64,000 bases of DNA, taken from Streptomyces rubrogriseus. Its GTDB lineage: Bacteria; Actinomycetota; Actinomycetes; Streptomycetales; Streptomycetaceae. The stretch lies in contig NZ_CP116256.1 of NCBI RefSeq assembly GCF_027947575.1, forward strand, positions 1,736,001 to 1,800,000, given 5' to 3'. Under the pieces are notes generated by a model. It saw only the letters and a program-made list of their open reading frames with translations. It was not told the DNA's origin and made no database searches. The position numbers were made by a program, and so were the translations under genes. Shown here piece after piece: positions 8,624-16,934 of this stretch; within the stretch, counting starts at the first letter, position 1; every line of letters begins with the position of its first letter.

Positions 8624-9355
8624 ATGAGCGCGGAGTTCGGCGGTCGGAGCGGTCTGCAGGGCAAACTCTCCTCGTGGCTGCGCGGACGCCGCCCCAAGGA
8701 GGCCGCCGGAGACGGTGGCCGGGAGGACCTGCTGCTCGCCGCCGCCGGTGCCGGGCTGCCCCTGGCGCCCGCCGCGCACCCCGCCGGATACCGTTGCTCC
8801 TGCGACCGCGTGGGCTGTCCCACCCCCGCCCGGCACCCGGTGTCGTTCGCCTGGCAGACGCAGTCCACCACCGACCGCGCCCAGATCGAGCGCTGGGCCC
8901 GGCACCAGCCCGAGGCCAACTTCATCACCGCGACCGGCATGGTGCACGACGTCCTGGACGTGCCCCTGGAGGCCGGTCGGGAGGCGGTGCGGAGGCTGCT
9001 CGACGCCGGGGTCGAGGTCGGGCCGGTCGCCGAGAGCGACGACGGGCGCATGCTGCTGTTCACCCTCACCCGCGGCACCCCCGAGGACGAGGACGAGTGG
9101 TGGCCCTGCGAGCTGGACTGCCACCCCGAGACCATGGACGAGCACCCGGGGCTGCGCTGGCACTGCCGCGGGTCCTACGTGCTGGTGCCGCCGGCCCGGC
9201 TGCCCGGCGAAGGCCGGACCGTGCGCTGGGTGCGCGGTCCCGAGCACCCGCTGCCGGACCCGCTGACCCTGCTGGAGACCCTCACCGACGCCTGCGCCCG
9301 GCACGCCGGTGCGGAGGGCGACCACGAGGGAGCATCCTGGCCGCTGCGCCGCTGA
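8624..9355 (+). CDS. PrimPol-like (bifunctional DNA primase/polymerase N-terminal) protein
   Basis: A 243-aa protein resembling the N-terminal domain of bifunctional DNA primase/polymerases: a hydrophobic stretch AAGAGLPLAPA, then CSCDRVGCPTPARHPVSFAWQ, then the WARHQPEANFITATG block. In true enzymes the segment after this block holds catalytic acidic residues (typically D-x-D/E). Here it reads VHDVLDVPLEAGREAV, so activity is doubtful. There is no helicase domain. The family is common as stand-alone Streptomyces genes of unknown role. The ATG follows AGGGGATAG. It converges with the lipoprotein gene 15 bp away. Confidence 0.65.
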   Translation: MSAEFGGRSGLQGKLSSWLRGRRPKEAAGDGGREDLLLAAAGAGLPLAPAAHPAGYRCSCDRVGCPTPARHPVSFAWQTQSTTDRAQIERWARHQPEANFITATGMVHDVLDVPLEAGREAVRRLLDAGVEVGPVAESDDGRMLLFTLTRGTPEDEDEWWPCELDCHPETMDEHPGLRWHCRGSYVLVPPARLPGEGRTVRWVRGPEHPLPDPLTLLETLTDACARHAGAEGDHEGASWPLRR

Positions 9356-9370
9356 GCGCCGCGGGCTCTC

Positions 9371-10360
9371 CTATTCGCCCTTGCCCGAGGTGAGCCCCTG
9401 GACCCGGCCCAGTACCGACACCTGCCCGTCCGCCGGGTCGAGTGCCACCCCGTTGGAGACGAACTCCATCGTCAGCGACTGCTTGATCTCGCCGTCCGTC
9501 AGGGCCAGCACGTCCTTGTTCGGCGTCGGCACGGACGCGCCCCGGGCGGCGGTCTGCTTCTCGAAGTGGCGGCTGGTGAAGAACACCAGCGCGCCGCCGT
9601 CCTCGGTGCGCAGTGCCAGCGGTGCGTAGTCGCCGTTCGTCAGCGGCTCGTCGATGTACTGGGTGACCAGGCCGGGGCGGGTCGAGCGCTTCTCGCGCAG
9701 TGCGCGCCAGGAGCTGGTGTGCACACCGTCCGCGAAGGTCTTGCCGCCGTCCTGAAGGTACGTCGTGTAGTCCTTGCTCAGACCGGCCGGCGGGACGCTC
9801 ACGTCGGTGGCGTTCGCGGGCACGGCCTCGGCCCAGCCGTCCTGGTCGGTCTTGAACTCGGGCACCTTGCCGGGGGCGACCAGCGTCAGGTACGCCGCCT
9901 CCCAGGCATCCTCCAGGCCGTCCCGGGTGAAGACCAGCAACCAGCGTGCCTTGCCGCCCTTGTTGGCCTCGGTGTCCGCGACGAACCAGCGCGGCCAGCC
10001 CGCCTTCTTCGGGATCGTGAACTTCGCGTCGGTCAGCTCCAGCGGCTCGTGCGCCGGATTGCCGTCCGGGTGGTTGGCCGCCCCCGCCTTCAGCCGCGCC
10101 GAGTCGATCGCGGCGAGGGCGCCGGTGGTGTGGTCGGCGTCCAGGGAGGCGTCGTACGCCTTGTCGGCCTTGTTGTACGCGGTGGTGAACTGCTCCAGCG
10201 CCTTCGCGGCCTCGGCCCGGGTGGCCGAGGGCAACACCTCGCGCTCACCGTGCACCACCACGCAGCCGCTCGCCGTCAGCGACAAAGCGGTCGCCGAGGC
10301 GGATATGAGCGCGTACTTCTCAAGCCTGCGGGGCCTTCGAGGGCCGCGATCCTGGCTCAT
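9371..10360 (-). CDS. Lipoprotein of unknown function, downstream of efeU
   Basis: A 329-aa lipoprotein. After RRPRRLEKYALISAS the signal segment ends in the lipobox LTASGC (Cys at about 33), so it should be anchored on the outer face of the membrane. The rest is soluble, with no family I can name with certainty. Its ATG has a GAAGGA ribosome binding site and lies 41 bp inside the 3' end of efeU, on the same strand, so it reads as the last gene of the efeOBU operon. A role in iron uptake or in the envelope under iron limitation is inferred from this position only. Confidence 0.7.
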   Translation of the reverse strand: MSQDRGPRRPRRLEKYALISASATALSLTASGCVVVHGEREVLPSATRAEAAKALEQFTTAYNKADKAYDASLDADHTTGALAAIDSARLKAGAANHPDGNPAHEPLELTDAKFTIPKKAGWPRWFVADTEANKGGKARWLLVFTRDGLEDAWEAAYLTLVAPGKVPEFKTDQDGWAEAVPANATDVSVPPAGLSKDYTTYLQDGGKTFADGVHTSSWRALREKRSTRPGLVTQYIDEPLTNGDYAPLALRTEDGGALVFFTSRHFEKQTAARGASVPTPNKDVLALTDGEIKQSLTMEFVSNGVALDPADGQVSVLGRVQGLTSGKGE

Positions 10361-11192
10361 CAGGTTCCTTCACCTTCCCCTTCCCGGAGGCGAACCCTAC
10401 CGGGGCGAGGAAGAGCGCGAGCGTCGGGACCAGGTACAGCAGCCACACCGTGACCTGGAGGACGGTCGGATCGGGCTGGAAGTTGAACACGCCCTTGAGC
10501 AGGGTGCCGTACCAGCTCGACGGGTCGATCGTGCTGCTGATGTCGAAGGCCAGGGTCGTCAGGCCCGGCAGCAGGTCGGCCTCCTGGAGGTCGTGCAGGC
10601 CGTAGGCCAGCACGCCCGCCGCCACCACGACCAGCATGCCGCCGGTCCAGGTGAAGAACCGGGCCAGGTTGATGCGCAGCGCGCCCCGGTAGAACAGCCA
10701 GCCCAGCAGGACGGCGGTGGCCAGCCCGAGGGCCACGCCGATCAGCGGGCGCGGGGTGCCGTCGCTCGCCGCGTGCACCGACGCCCACACGAACAGCGCC
10801 GTCTCCAGGCCCTCCCGGCCGACCGCCAGGAACGCGGTGGCCACCAGGGCCCCGGTGCCCATGGCGAGGGCCGCGTCCAGCCTGCCGTGCAGCTCCGTCC
10901 TGAGGTGGCGGGCGGTGCGGCGCATCCAGAAGACCATCCACGTCACCAGGACGACGGCCAGGATGGAGAGCGAACCGCCCAGCGCCTCCTGTGCCTTGAA
11001 CGTCAGCTCCTGCGAGCCGAACTCCAGCGCGCAGCCGAAGCCGAGCGCGATGGCGACCGCCACGCCGATGCCCGCCCAGATCGGTTTCAGGGCGTCCCGG
11101 CGGTCCGTCTTGACCAGGTAGGCGATGAGGATGCAGACGACGAGTGAGGCCTCCAGGCCCTCGCGCAGTCCGATCAGGTAGTTGGAGAACAC
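10320..11192 (-). CDS. efeU: EfeU/Ftr1-family iron permease
   Basis: A 290-aa membrane permease of the oxidase-dependent iron transporter (FTR1/EfeU) family. Two REGLE iron-binding motifs are visible: LREGLEASLVV near the N-terminus and GREGLETALFVW in the middle helix. About seven hydrophobic helices follow the family pattern, and the tail is basic. The GTG start follows GGAGGCGTAACC and begins right behind the efeB stop. With EfeO and EfeB it forms the tripartite EfeUOB system, which imports iron under low-iron or acidic conditions. Confidence 0.92.
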   Translation of the reverse strand: MFSNYLIGLREGLEASLVVCILIAYLVKTDRRDALKPIWAGIGVAVAIALGFGCALEFGSQELTFKAQEALGGSLSILAVVLVTWMVFWMRRTARHLRTELHGRLDAALAMGTGALVATAFLAVGREGLETALFVWASVHAASDGTPRPLIGVALGLATAVLLGWLFYRGALRINLARFFTWTGGMLVVVAAGVLAYGLHDLQEADLLPGLTTLAFDISSTIDPSSWYGTLLKGVFNFQPDPTVLQVTVWLLYLVPTLALFLAPVGFASGKGKVKEPDEPGSRPSKAPQA

Positions 11193-11194
11193 GG

Positions 11195-12457
11195 TTACGC
11201 CTCCTTGCCGAACAGCGTGCTGCCCCACCAGTCGTCCGCGTCGCGGACGCCGGGCGGGACGGCGAAGACCGCCGAACCCACGTGCTGGATGTACTCGTTG
11301 AGCGCGTCCGTCGCCAGGTTGCGCTGCACGGGGACGAAGCCCGTGCGGATGTCGCGCTGGTAGGCGAGGAAGAACAGGCCGGCGTCCAGGCGGCCCAGGC
11401 CGTCCGTGCCGTCGGTGAAGGAGTAGCCGCGGCGCAGCAGCGTCGCCCCGCCGTTGGAGTCGGGGTGCGCGAGCCGGACGTGCGCGTCGGGCTTCATCGC
11501 CTTCAGGAACGGCTCGTCGCGTTCCTTGGCCTTGCCGACGGGCGCGCCTTCGCCCTTGTCGCGGCCGAACACGTCCTCCTGCTCCTGGAGGGAGGCCCGG
11601 TCCCAGGTCTCGATGTGCATGCGGATGCGGCGGGCGACGAGGTAGGAGCCGCCCGTCATCCACGGCGTCCCGTCCTTCTCGGCGGCCCAGACGAACCGGT
11701 CCAGACGGTCCTTCTCGGTGCCCGCGATGTTGCGGGTGCCGTCCTTGAAGCCGAGCAGGTTGCGCGGGGTCTGTTCGTCGGGCGTCGTGGACGAGGTCTT
11801 GCCGAAGCCGAGCTGCGACCAGCGCACGACGACCTTGCCGAAGCCGATGCGGGCGAGGTTGCGGATCGCGTGCACGGCGACCTGGGGGTCGTCGGCGCAG
11901 GCCTGGACGCACAGGTCGCCGCCGCTGCGGGCCCTGTCGAGGTTGTCCCCGGGGAACTTCGGCAGGTCGGCCAGGGCCTCGGGGCGCCGGTCGGCGAGGC
12001 CGAACCTCGTGAAGAGGGACGGTCCGAAGCCGATGGTGAGGGTCAGCCGGGAGGGCTTGAGGCCCAGCGCCTCGCCGGTGTCGTCCGGCGGGGCCTCGGG
12101 CAGTCCGCCGTAGGCGCCCTCGCCCACCGCGTGACCGGCGGTCAGCCGGCGGGCCGCCGCCGTCCACTCCTTGAGCAGCGCCACGAAGGCGGCGCGGTCC
12201 TCGGTCGTCACGTCGAACGCCGCGAAGTGCAGGCGGTCCTGCACCGGCGTGGCGATGCCCGCCTGGTGCGCCCCGTGGAAGGGGACGGCGGAGCCCGCGT
12301 CGGCGGCGGCGGGGTCCGCGTCGTCACCGGTGCGGTCCATCGCCACCACGCCGCCCGCGGCCGCGGCGGCGCCGAGCGCGAGGCCCGCGCCGCCCCAGCC
12401 GATCAGCGACCGCCGGGAGGGCGAGGGCGCCGGTGCGGGGGAGTCGATGTCCGTCAT
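11195..12457 (-). CDS. efeB: EfeB, Tat-exported DyP-type heme peroxidase
   Basis: A 420-aa DyP-type peroxidase, the periplasmic or extracellular EfeB part of EfeUOB. The N-terminus has a Tat signal (PSPSRRSLIGWGGAGLALG). The family motif GxxDG is present as GFKDGTRNIAG, and the C-terminal half carries the distal arginine and proximal histidine region (ETWDRASLQEQEDVFGR, AHPDSNGGATLLRRGYSF). Proposed roles are ferrous iron oxidation for EfeU or release of iron from heme; both appear in the literature and the sequence does not decide between them. It starts 14 bp after the efeO stop behind GGGAGGCG. Confidence 0.92.
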   Translation of the reverse strand: MTDIDSPAPAPSPSRRSLIGWGGAGLALGAAAAAGGVVAMDRTGDDADPAAADAGSAVPFHGAHQAGIATPVQDRLHFAAFDVTTEDRAAFVALLKEWTAAARRLTAGHAVGEGAYGGLPEAPPDDTGEALGLKPSRLTLTIGFGPSLFTRFGLADRRPEALADLPKFPGDNLDRARSGGDLCVQACADDPQVAVHAIRNLARIGFGKVVVRWSQLGFGKTSSTTPDEQTPRNLLGFKDGTRNIAGTEKDRLDRFVWAAEKDGTPWMTGGSYLVARRIRMHIETWDRASLQEQEDVFGRDKGEGAPVGKAKERDEPFLKAMKPDAHVRLAHPDSNGGATLLRRGYSFTDGTDGLGRLDAGLFFLAYQRDIRTGFVPVQRNLATDALNEYIQHVGSAVFAVPPGVRDADDWWGSTLFGKEA

Positions 12458-12471
12458 CTCGCCTCCCACGC

Positions 12472-13626
12472 CTACTTCGTGACCACGGCCGCGGCGAGCT
12501 TGGACAGCGGCTCCGCGAGCGCGTTGACCGCGTCCGACAGCTCCTTGCGGTCCTCCTTGCCGACCTTGTCGTAGGAGGTGAACTCGTAGGAGGAGGTGCT
12601 CGGGCGGTACTGGTCGAGCAGCTTGTCCAGCGCCGCGAACTGACGGTCCAGCTCCGTCGTCAGCGCCGCGTCGTTCTCCTTCGCGACCGGCTTCAGGAGT
12701 GCGTACGACTGCTGCGCGCCCTCCACGTTGGCCTTGAAGTCGACCAGGTCGGTGTGCGAGTAGCGCTCCTCCTCGCCGGTGACCTTGCCGGTGGCGACCT
12801 CGTCGAGGAGTTCCTTGGCGCCGTTGGCCATGGAGGTGGGGGTGATCTCGGCCTTGCCGACCCGGTTCTGCCAATCCTTCAGGTCGGTGACCAGGGTGGC
12901 GGCCAGCTCCTTCTCGCGGTCGCCGATCTTCCCGTCCTGCCACAGCGCCTTCTCCAGGCGGTGCCAGCCGGTCCAGTCGGTCGCCGGGTCCTGGCCGTCC
13001 TCCAGACCGTCCTCGCGGACGTCGACCTTCGGGTCGATGTCGCCGAAGGACTCCGCGACCGGCTCGGTGCGCTCCCAGCCGATGCGGGAGGGGGCGTACG
13101 CCTTCTTCGCGGCCGCCAGGTCGCCGGCCTTGACGGCCTTCGCGAACGCCTCCGCCTTCGGCAGGGTCTCGTCGGCCTGCTGCTGCACGTACTGGCGGTA
13201 GGCGGCCACGGCCTGGTCGAGGCGCGGGTCGCGCGCGGCGGCCTTGCCGCCGGTGGCCTTCACGTCCTGGCGGATGCCCTTGCCCTTCATGCCGGGCTTG
13301 CAGGCGATCCGGTAGTCGCCCGCCTTCACCTCGGCGGTGACCCGCTGCTTGGTGCCGGGGCCGATGTTCTCCCGCTCGGTGACCACCCGGTCGTCGGGGA
13401 AGAGCAGGTAGACCTCGGTGACCTTGGAGCCCTTGTTCTCGACGGCGAGTTCGACGTGTCCGGCCGGGAACCGGACCTTCGACACCTCGCACTTGTCGTC
13501 CGTCGCCGTCACCGTGATGACGTGCTCGCCGTCCTCGGCGCCGCTCTTCTCCGTGCACCCCGTGACGGCGGCCAGGGCCGCGGCGGTGGCGACGGCGGTG
13601 ACGAGGGGGAGTCTGGCGGCTCGCAT
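12472..13626 (-). CDS. efeO: EfeO-type iron-binding lipoprotein (cupredoxin + M75 peptidase-like)
   Basis: A 384-aa secreted lipoprotein starting MRAARLPLVTAVATAAALAA with lipobox AVTGC. Residues 40-130 are a cupredoxin-like EfeO N-domain; residues 150-380 are the helical M75/imelysin domain with the conserved block HRLEKALWQDG (HxxE) that binds metal. It is the iron-recruiting subunit of EfeUOB. The ATG at 13626 with GGAG at the right distance is preferred over an ATG 120 bp upstream, because only the inner start gives a normal signal peptide and leaves the iron box outside the gene. It is the first gene of the operon. Confidence 0.9.
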   Translation of the reverse strand: MRAARLPLVTAVATAAALAAVTGCTEKSGAEDGEHVITVTATDDKCEVSKVRFPAGHVELAVENKGSKVTEVYLLFPDDRVVTERENIGPGTKQRVTAEVKAGDYRIACKPGMKGKGIRQDVKATGGKAAARDPRLDQAVAAYRQYVQQQADETLPKAEAFAKAVKAGDLAAAKKAYAPSRIGWERTEPVAESFGDIDPKVDVREDGLEDGQDPATDWTGWHRLEKALWQDGKIGDREKELAATLVTDLKDWQNRVGKAEITPTSMANGAKELLDEVATGKVTGEEERYSHTDLVDFKANVEGAQQSYALLKPVAKENDAALTTELDRQFAALDKLLDQYRPSTSSYEFTSYDKVGKEDRKELSDAVNALAEPLSKLAAAVVTK

Positions 13627-13678
13627 GCGGGCTCCAAGGGATGGCCGAAAGTGCGCGTGACGGGTCTCATAGGGAAGG

Positions 13679-13697
13679 TGAGGCTGGCCTAACATAC
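13679..13697 (-). promoter_or_regulatory. Iron box in front of efeO
   Basis: On the minus strand the 19-mer GTATGTTAGGCCAGCCTCA matches 14 of 19 positions of the DmdR1/IdeR/DtxR consensus TTAGGTTAGGCTAACCTAA, including the core GTTAGGC. It lies about 55 bp upstream of efeO. Iron-loaded DmdR1 would repress the operon from here. The match is weaker than those in front of hmuO and htaA. Confidence 0.6.
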
Positions 13698-13869
13698 CTA
13701 AGGATTTCCTAAGCAAAACCCGTCCATACGGTGATCCGAATCTCATGGACGGTGTATGAGCACGGGCCGGTCACGGTGGCTCAATGAAGTGCTCATAGGA
13801 AGGTCAAAGGTGCGTCAAGGACTGCCTCGTCGGGGGTGGCGGTCGCCATGACGGTCGCCGCGGCGGGCG

Positions 13870-14712
13870 TCAGGGCTCGCGGCGCGGGACGACCAGGAGG
13901 GCGCCCGTGCGCGGGTGCGGGAACACCTCCACCGGCTGGTCGTAGACCTCGGACAGCAGCCCCTCGGCGAACACCTCCGAGGGCGGGCCCCCGGCCGCGA
14001 TCCGGCCCGAGCGCAGGAGTGCCACCCGGTCCGCGTACGCCGCCGCCAGCGCGAGGTCGTGCAGGACGACGACCACCGCGTCCCCGGCCCGCGCCCGCTC
14101 CCGGCACAGCCGCAGCACGAGTTCCTGGTGCCTCAGGTCCAGCGCCGCGGTCGGTTCGTCGAGCAGCAGGAGGGGAGCGCGCTGGGCGAGGACGCGGGCG
14201 AGGGCCACGCGGGCCCGCTCGCCGCCGCTGAGCGCGGAGAACGGGCGACCGGCGAATCCGGCCACCTCCGTGCGCGCCATCGCCTCGGCCACGGCCGCCT
14301 CGTCCTCGTCCTCCCGGTCGCCGCCCGCCCAGGGTGCCCGGCCCATCCGGACGACCTCCTCCACCGCGAACGGGAAGGACAGCGACGCCGACTGGGGCAG
14401 CACCGCGCGGCGCAGCGCGAGTTCGGGCGCCGACCAGTCCGACACCGGGCGGCCGTGGATGCGTACGGACCCCTCGACGGCCGGGACGTCGGCGGCCAGC
14501 GCGCCCAACAGGGTCGACTTGCCCGCGCCGTTGGGGCCGACCAGGGCGAGCACCTCGCCCGCGCGGACCTCCACGTCCACCCCGTCGAGGACCGGCCGGC
14601 CGCCCAGGCGCACGCGCAGTCCCTCGGCCGCGGCCAGGACGTCGCCCGGTGCGGCCGGGGGCGGCGGCACCGGACGGGACGGCACCAGCCGCGGCAGCTT
14701 CACGCTTCTCAT
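13870..14712 (-). CDS. hmuV: Heme/iron-siderophore ABC transporter ATP-binding protein (HmuV type)
   Basis: A 280-aa ABC ATPase of the FecE/HmuV group. It has Walker A GPNGAGKSTLLG, the Q-loop LPQSASLSFPF, signature LSGGERARVALA, Walker B LLLLDEPTAALDL and switch histidine VVLHDLA. About 30 Pro-rich residues precede the domain. It energises import by the permease whose stop overlaps its ATG (ATGA, 4 bp), so the two are translationally coupled. The substrate is most likely heme because the operon sits beside HtaA heme-binding proteins and heme oxygenase. Confidence 0.88.
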   Translation of the reverse strand: MRSVKLPRLVPSRPVPPPPAAPGDVLAAAEGLRVRLGGRPVLDGVDVEVRAGEVLALVGPNGAGKSTLLGALAADVPAVEGSVRIHGRPVSDWSAPELALRRAVLPQSASLSFPFAVEEVVRMGRAPWAGGDREDEDEAAVAEAMARTEVAGFAGRPFSALSGGERARVALARVLAQRAPLLLLDEPTAALDLRHQELVLRLCRERARAGDAVVVVLHDLALAAAYADRVALLRSGRIAAGGPPSEVFAEGLLSEVYDQPVEVFPHPRTGALLVVPRREP

Positions 14713-15806
14713 GCCCAGCCTCCCTGCCTGCGCCGGGTGCGGCGCAGCAGCCAGAAGAAGAACGGACTGCCCAGCAGCGCCGTCAGCACCCCGAGCGGCA
14801 GTTCGGCCGGCTCCGCGACCGTGCGGGCGGCCAGGTCGGCGGCGAGCAGGACCAGCGCGCCGAGCAGCGCGCTGCCCGGGATCAGGAACCGGTGGCCCGG
14901 CCCGGCCGCCATCCGCAGCAGGTGCGGGACGACGAGCCCGACGAAGCCGATGACACCGGCCACGCTCACCGCGGCCGCGGTCAGCAGGGCGATCACCAGG
15001 ACCAGGACGATCCGCAGTCGCTCCACGTCCACCCCCAGGTGCCGGGCCGGGCGTTCGCCGAGGGCGAGGAGGTCGAGGCGACGGGCGTAGAGCGGGGCCA
15101 GCCCGAGGCCGAGCGCCGCGCACGGCAGGACCGCCAGCACCTTCGGCCAGGTCGCCTGGGCGAGCGAGCCCAGCTGCCAGAAGGTGATCTGGTTGACCGC
15201 CGCCGTGTCCGCGAAGAACAGGAACAGACCGATCAGCGCCCCCGCGAAGGCGTTCACCGCGATGCCCGTGAGGATCAGCGTCACGACCTCCGTACGGCCG
15301 CCCGAGCGGGACATCGCGTAGACGACCAGGACGGTGACCAGACCGGAGACGAAGGCGAAGACGGACACCGTCCAGGTGCCGAGGAAGTTCAGGCCGAACG
15401 CGATGGCGCCGACCGCGCCGACCGCCGCGCCCGAGGAGACGCCGATGACGCCCGGCTCGGCCAGCGGGTTGCCGAACACGCCCTGCATCAGCGCGCCCGC
15501 GCACCCGAGCGAGGCGCCGACCAGCAGGGCCAGCACGATCCTGGGGAACCGCACGTTCCACAGCACCGACTCGGCCACCCGGTCCAGTTCCGCGCCGCCG
15601 AGCCCGGCCCGGTGCAGCAGCGAGCCGAGCACGTCGCCGACCGGGATCGGGTAGGCGCCGGTACCGGCCGCGACCGGGACGAGGACCAGCAGACCCGCGG
15701 CGAGGGCCGCGGTCAGCAGCCAGGCGGTGGTGCGCCGGGCACGGGGCGGGGCGGCGGGGTCGGCGGATGCCCGGGGGCGGGCCTGCTTGTCGTCCAGTAC
15801 GGTCAC
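14709..15806 (-). CDS. hmuU: FecCD-family heme/iron ABC permease (HmuU type)
   Basis: A 365-aa FecCD/BtuC-type permease with about ten hydrophobic helices. Family blocks include NVRFPRIVLALLVGASLGCAGA, GVFGNPLAEPGVIGVSSGA, the cytoplasmic loop LGERPARHLGVDV that contacts the ATPase, and GFVGLVVPHLLRM near the end. The GTG at 15806 overlaps the stop of the binding-protein gene (GTGA), and its own stop overlaps the ATPase start. Heme specificity is inferred from context. Confidence 0.88.
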   Translation of the reverse strand: MTVLDDKQARPRASADPAAPPRARRTTAWLLTAALAAGLLVLVPVAAGTGAYPIPVGDVLGSLLHRAGLGGAELDRVAESVLWNVRFPRIVLALLVGASLGCAGALMQGVFGNPLAEPGVIGVSSGAAVGAVGAIAFGLNFLGTWTVSVFAFVSGLVTVLVVYAMSRSGGRTEVVTLILTGIAVNAFAGALIGLFLFFADTAAVNQITFWQLGSLAQATWPKVLAVLPCAALGLGLAPLYARRLDLLALGERPARHLGVDVERLRIVLVLVIALLTAAAVSVAGVIGFVGLVVPHLLRMAAGPGHRFLIPGSALLGALVLLAADLAARTVAEPAELPLGVLTALLGSPFFFWLLRRTRRRQGGWA

Positions 15807-16831
15807 CGGTCGCCGTCCTCGCCGTACAGCTGTGCCACGACCGACTTCAGCACCTGGTCGGTGCGCGGGCCGTAGTTGAGGAGTACGCCGTCCTCGACGG
15901 AGACGATCCGGCGGTCCATCCCGGCCGGGGTCTGGGCGACGCCGGGGATCTTCACCAGGCCGTCCACGCCGCCGACCGATTCGAGGCCCTTGCTCATCAC
16001 CAGGATCGCGTCCGGCGCGGCCTTGACCAGGGCCTCGCTGGTGATGGCGGTGAAGTCCTTCTCGAGGCTGGAGGCGGCCCCGGCGTCCACCGCCCCGGCC
16101 GCCTCGATCAGCGAACCGGCGCCGGAGTCCTCGCCGCCGATGAGGTAGACGGAGGCCGAGCCGCGCAGGTAGAGGAAGGCGACCCGCGGCTCCTGCCCGT
16201 GCGGAACGTCCCCCCGTACGGCCTCGATCCGCTGCTCCGAGCGCCGGGTCAGCTCCTTCCCGGCCGCCGGTACGCCGAGTGCGTCGGCGACCGCCCCGAT
16301 GCGCGGGCCCACGTCGGCCAGCCCCTTCGCCGCCTCGACGAAGAGCACCGGGACCCCGGCGGCGCGGATCTGGTCCACCGCCTCCTCGGGACCCGAGGTG
16401 GTCTCGGCGAGCACCAGGTCGGGTCTGAGGGAGAGCACGCTCTCGGCGGAGACGTCGTGGCCCCGGGTCACCACCGGGAGCTTCGCCGCCTGTTCGAAGG
16501 TGGCGGTGACGTCCCGGGCGACGACCCGGTCGCCGAGCCCGAGCGTGAAGACGATCTCGCTGAGGCTGCCGGACAGGGGGACGATCCGCTCGGCCCGTTC
16601 GACCGTCACACGCTCGCCGTCGGCGGAGCGGACGGTGACGGGAAGCCGGGGCTCGGGGCTCTTCCCGAGTGGTTCGACCCGGTTCGCGACGGGCTCCACC
16701 GCCGAGGGGGCCGCCGCGCCGGAACCGGCGCCGGACGAGGCCTCGGAGGAGCCCGCGCATCCGGTCGCGGTCAGGGTGAGGGCGAGCGCCACCAGCAGTG
16801 CTCCCGCCAGTCGGTCTCGCAAGCGTCGCAC
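15803..16831 (-). CDS. hmuT: Heme/iron-binding lipoprotein (HmuT type, cluster A8 binding protein)
   Basis: A 342-aa periplasmic-binding-protein lipoprotein; the signal MRRLRDRLAGALLVALALTL ends in lipobox TATGC. The mature part has the FecB/BtuF pattern: AERIVPLSGSLSEIVFTLGLGDRVVARD, then RPDLVLAE, then the linking helix and IPGVAQTPAG. It is the first gene of a tightly overlapping binding protein-permease-ATPase operon divergent from htaA across an iron box. Relatives receive heme from HtaA/HtaB at the cell surface. Confidence 0.85.
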   Translation of the reverse strand: MRRLRDRLAGALLVALALTLTATGCAGSSEASSGAGSGAAAPSAVEPVANRVEPLGKSPEPRLPVTVRSADGERVTVERAERIVPLSGSLSEIVFTLGLGDRVVARDVTATFEQAAKLPVVTRGHDVSAESVLSLRPDLVLAETTSGPEEAVDQIRAAGVPVLFVEAAKGLADVGPRIGAVADALGVPAAGKELTRRSEQRIEAVRGDVPHGQEPRVAFLYLRGSASVYLIGGEDSGAGSLIEAAGAVDAGAASSLEKDFTAITSEALVKAAPDAILVMSKGLESVGGVDGLVKIPGVAQTPAGMDRRIVSVEDGVLLNYGPRTDQVLKSVVAQLYGEDGDR

Positions 16832-16880
16832 TTTTCCGTCCGTCCTCTCCGGTCGACCGCCAGTGTCAGTCGACTAGAGC

Positions 16881-16899
16881 TTAGGTTAGCCTTACCTTC
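16881..16899. promoter_or_regulatory. Iron box between hmuT and htaA
   Basis: TTAGGTTAGCCTTACCTTC matches the DmdR1/IdeR consensus TTAGGTTAGSCTAACCTAA at 16 of 19 positions. It lies 50 bp upstream of hmuT (minus) and 36 bp upstream of htaA (plus), so one site could repress both divergent units when iron is plentiful. Confidence 0.78.
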
Positions 16900-16934
16900 G
16901 TTCGCTACCGGCCCCCCGATCCGGAGGACTTCGC

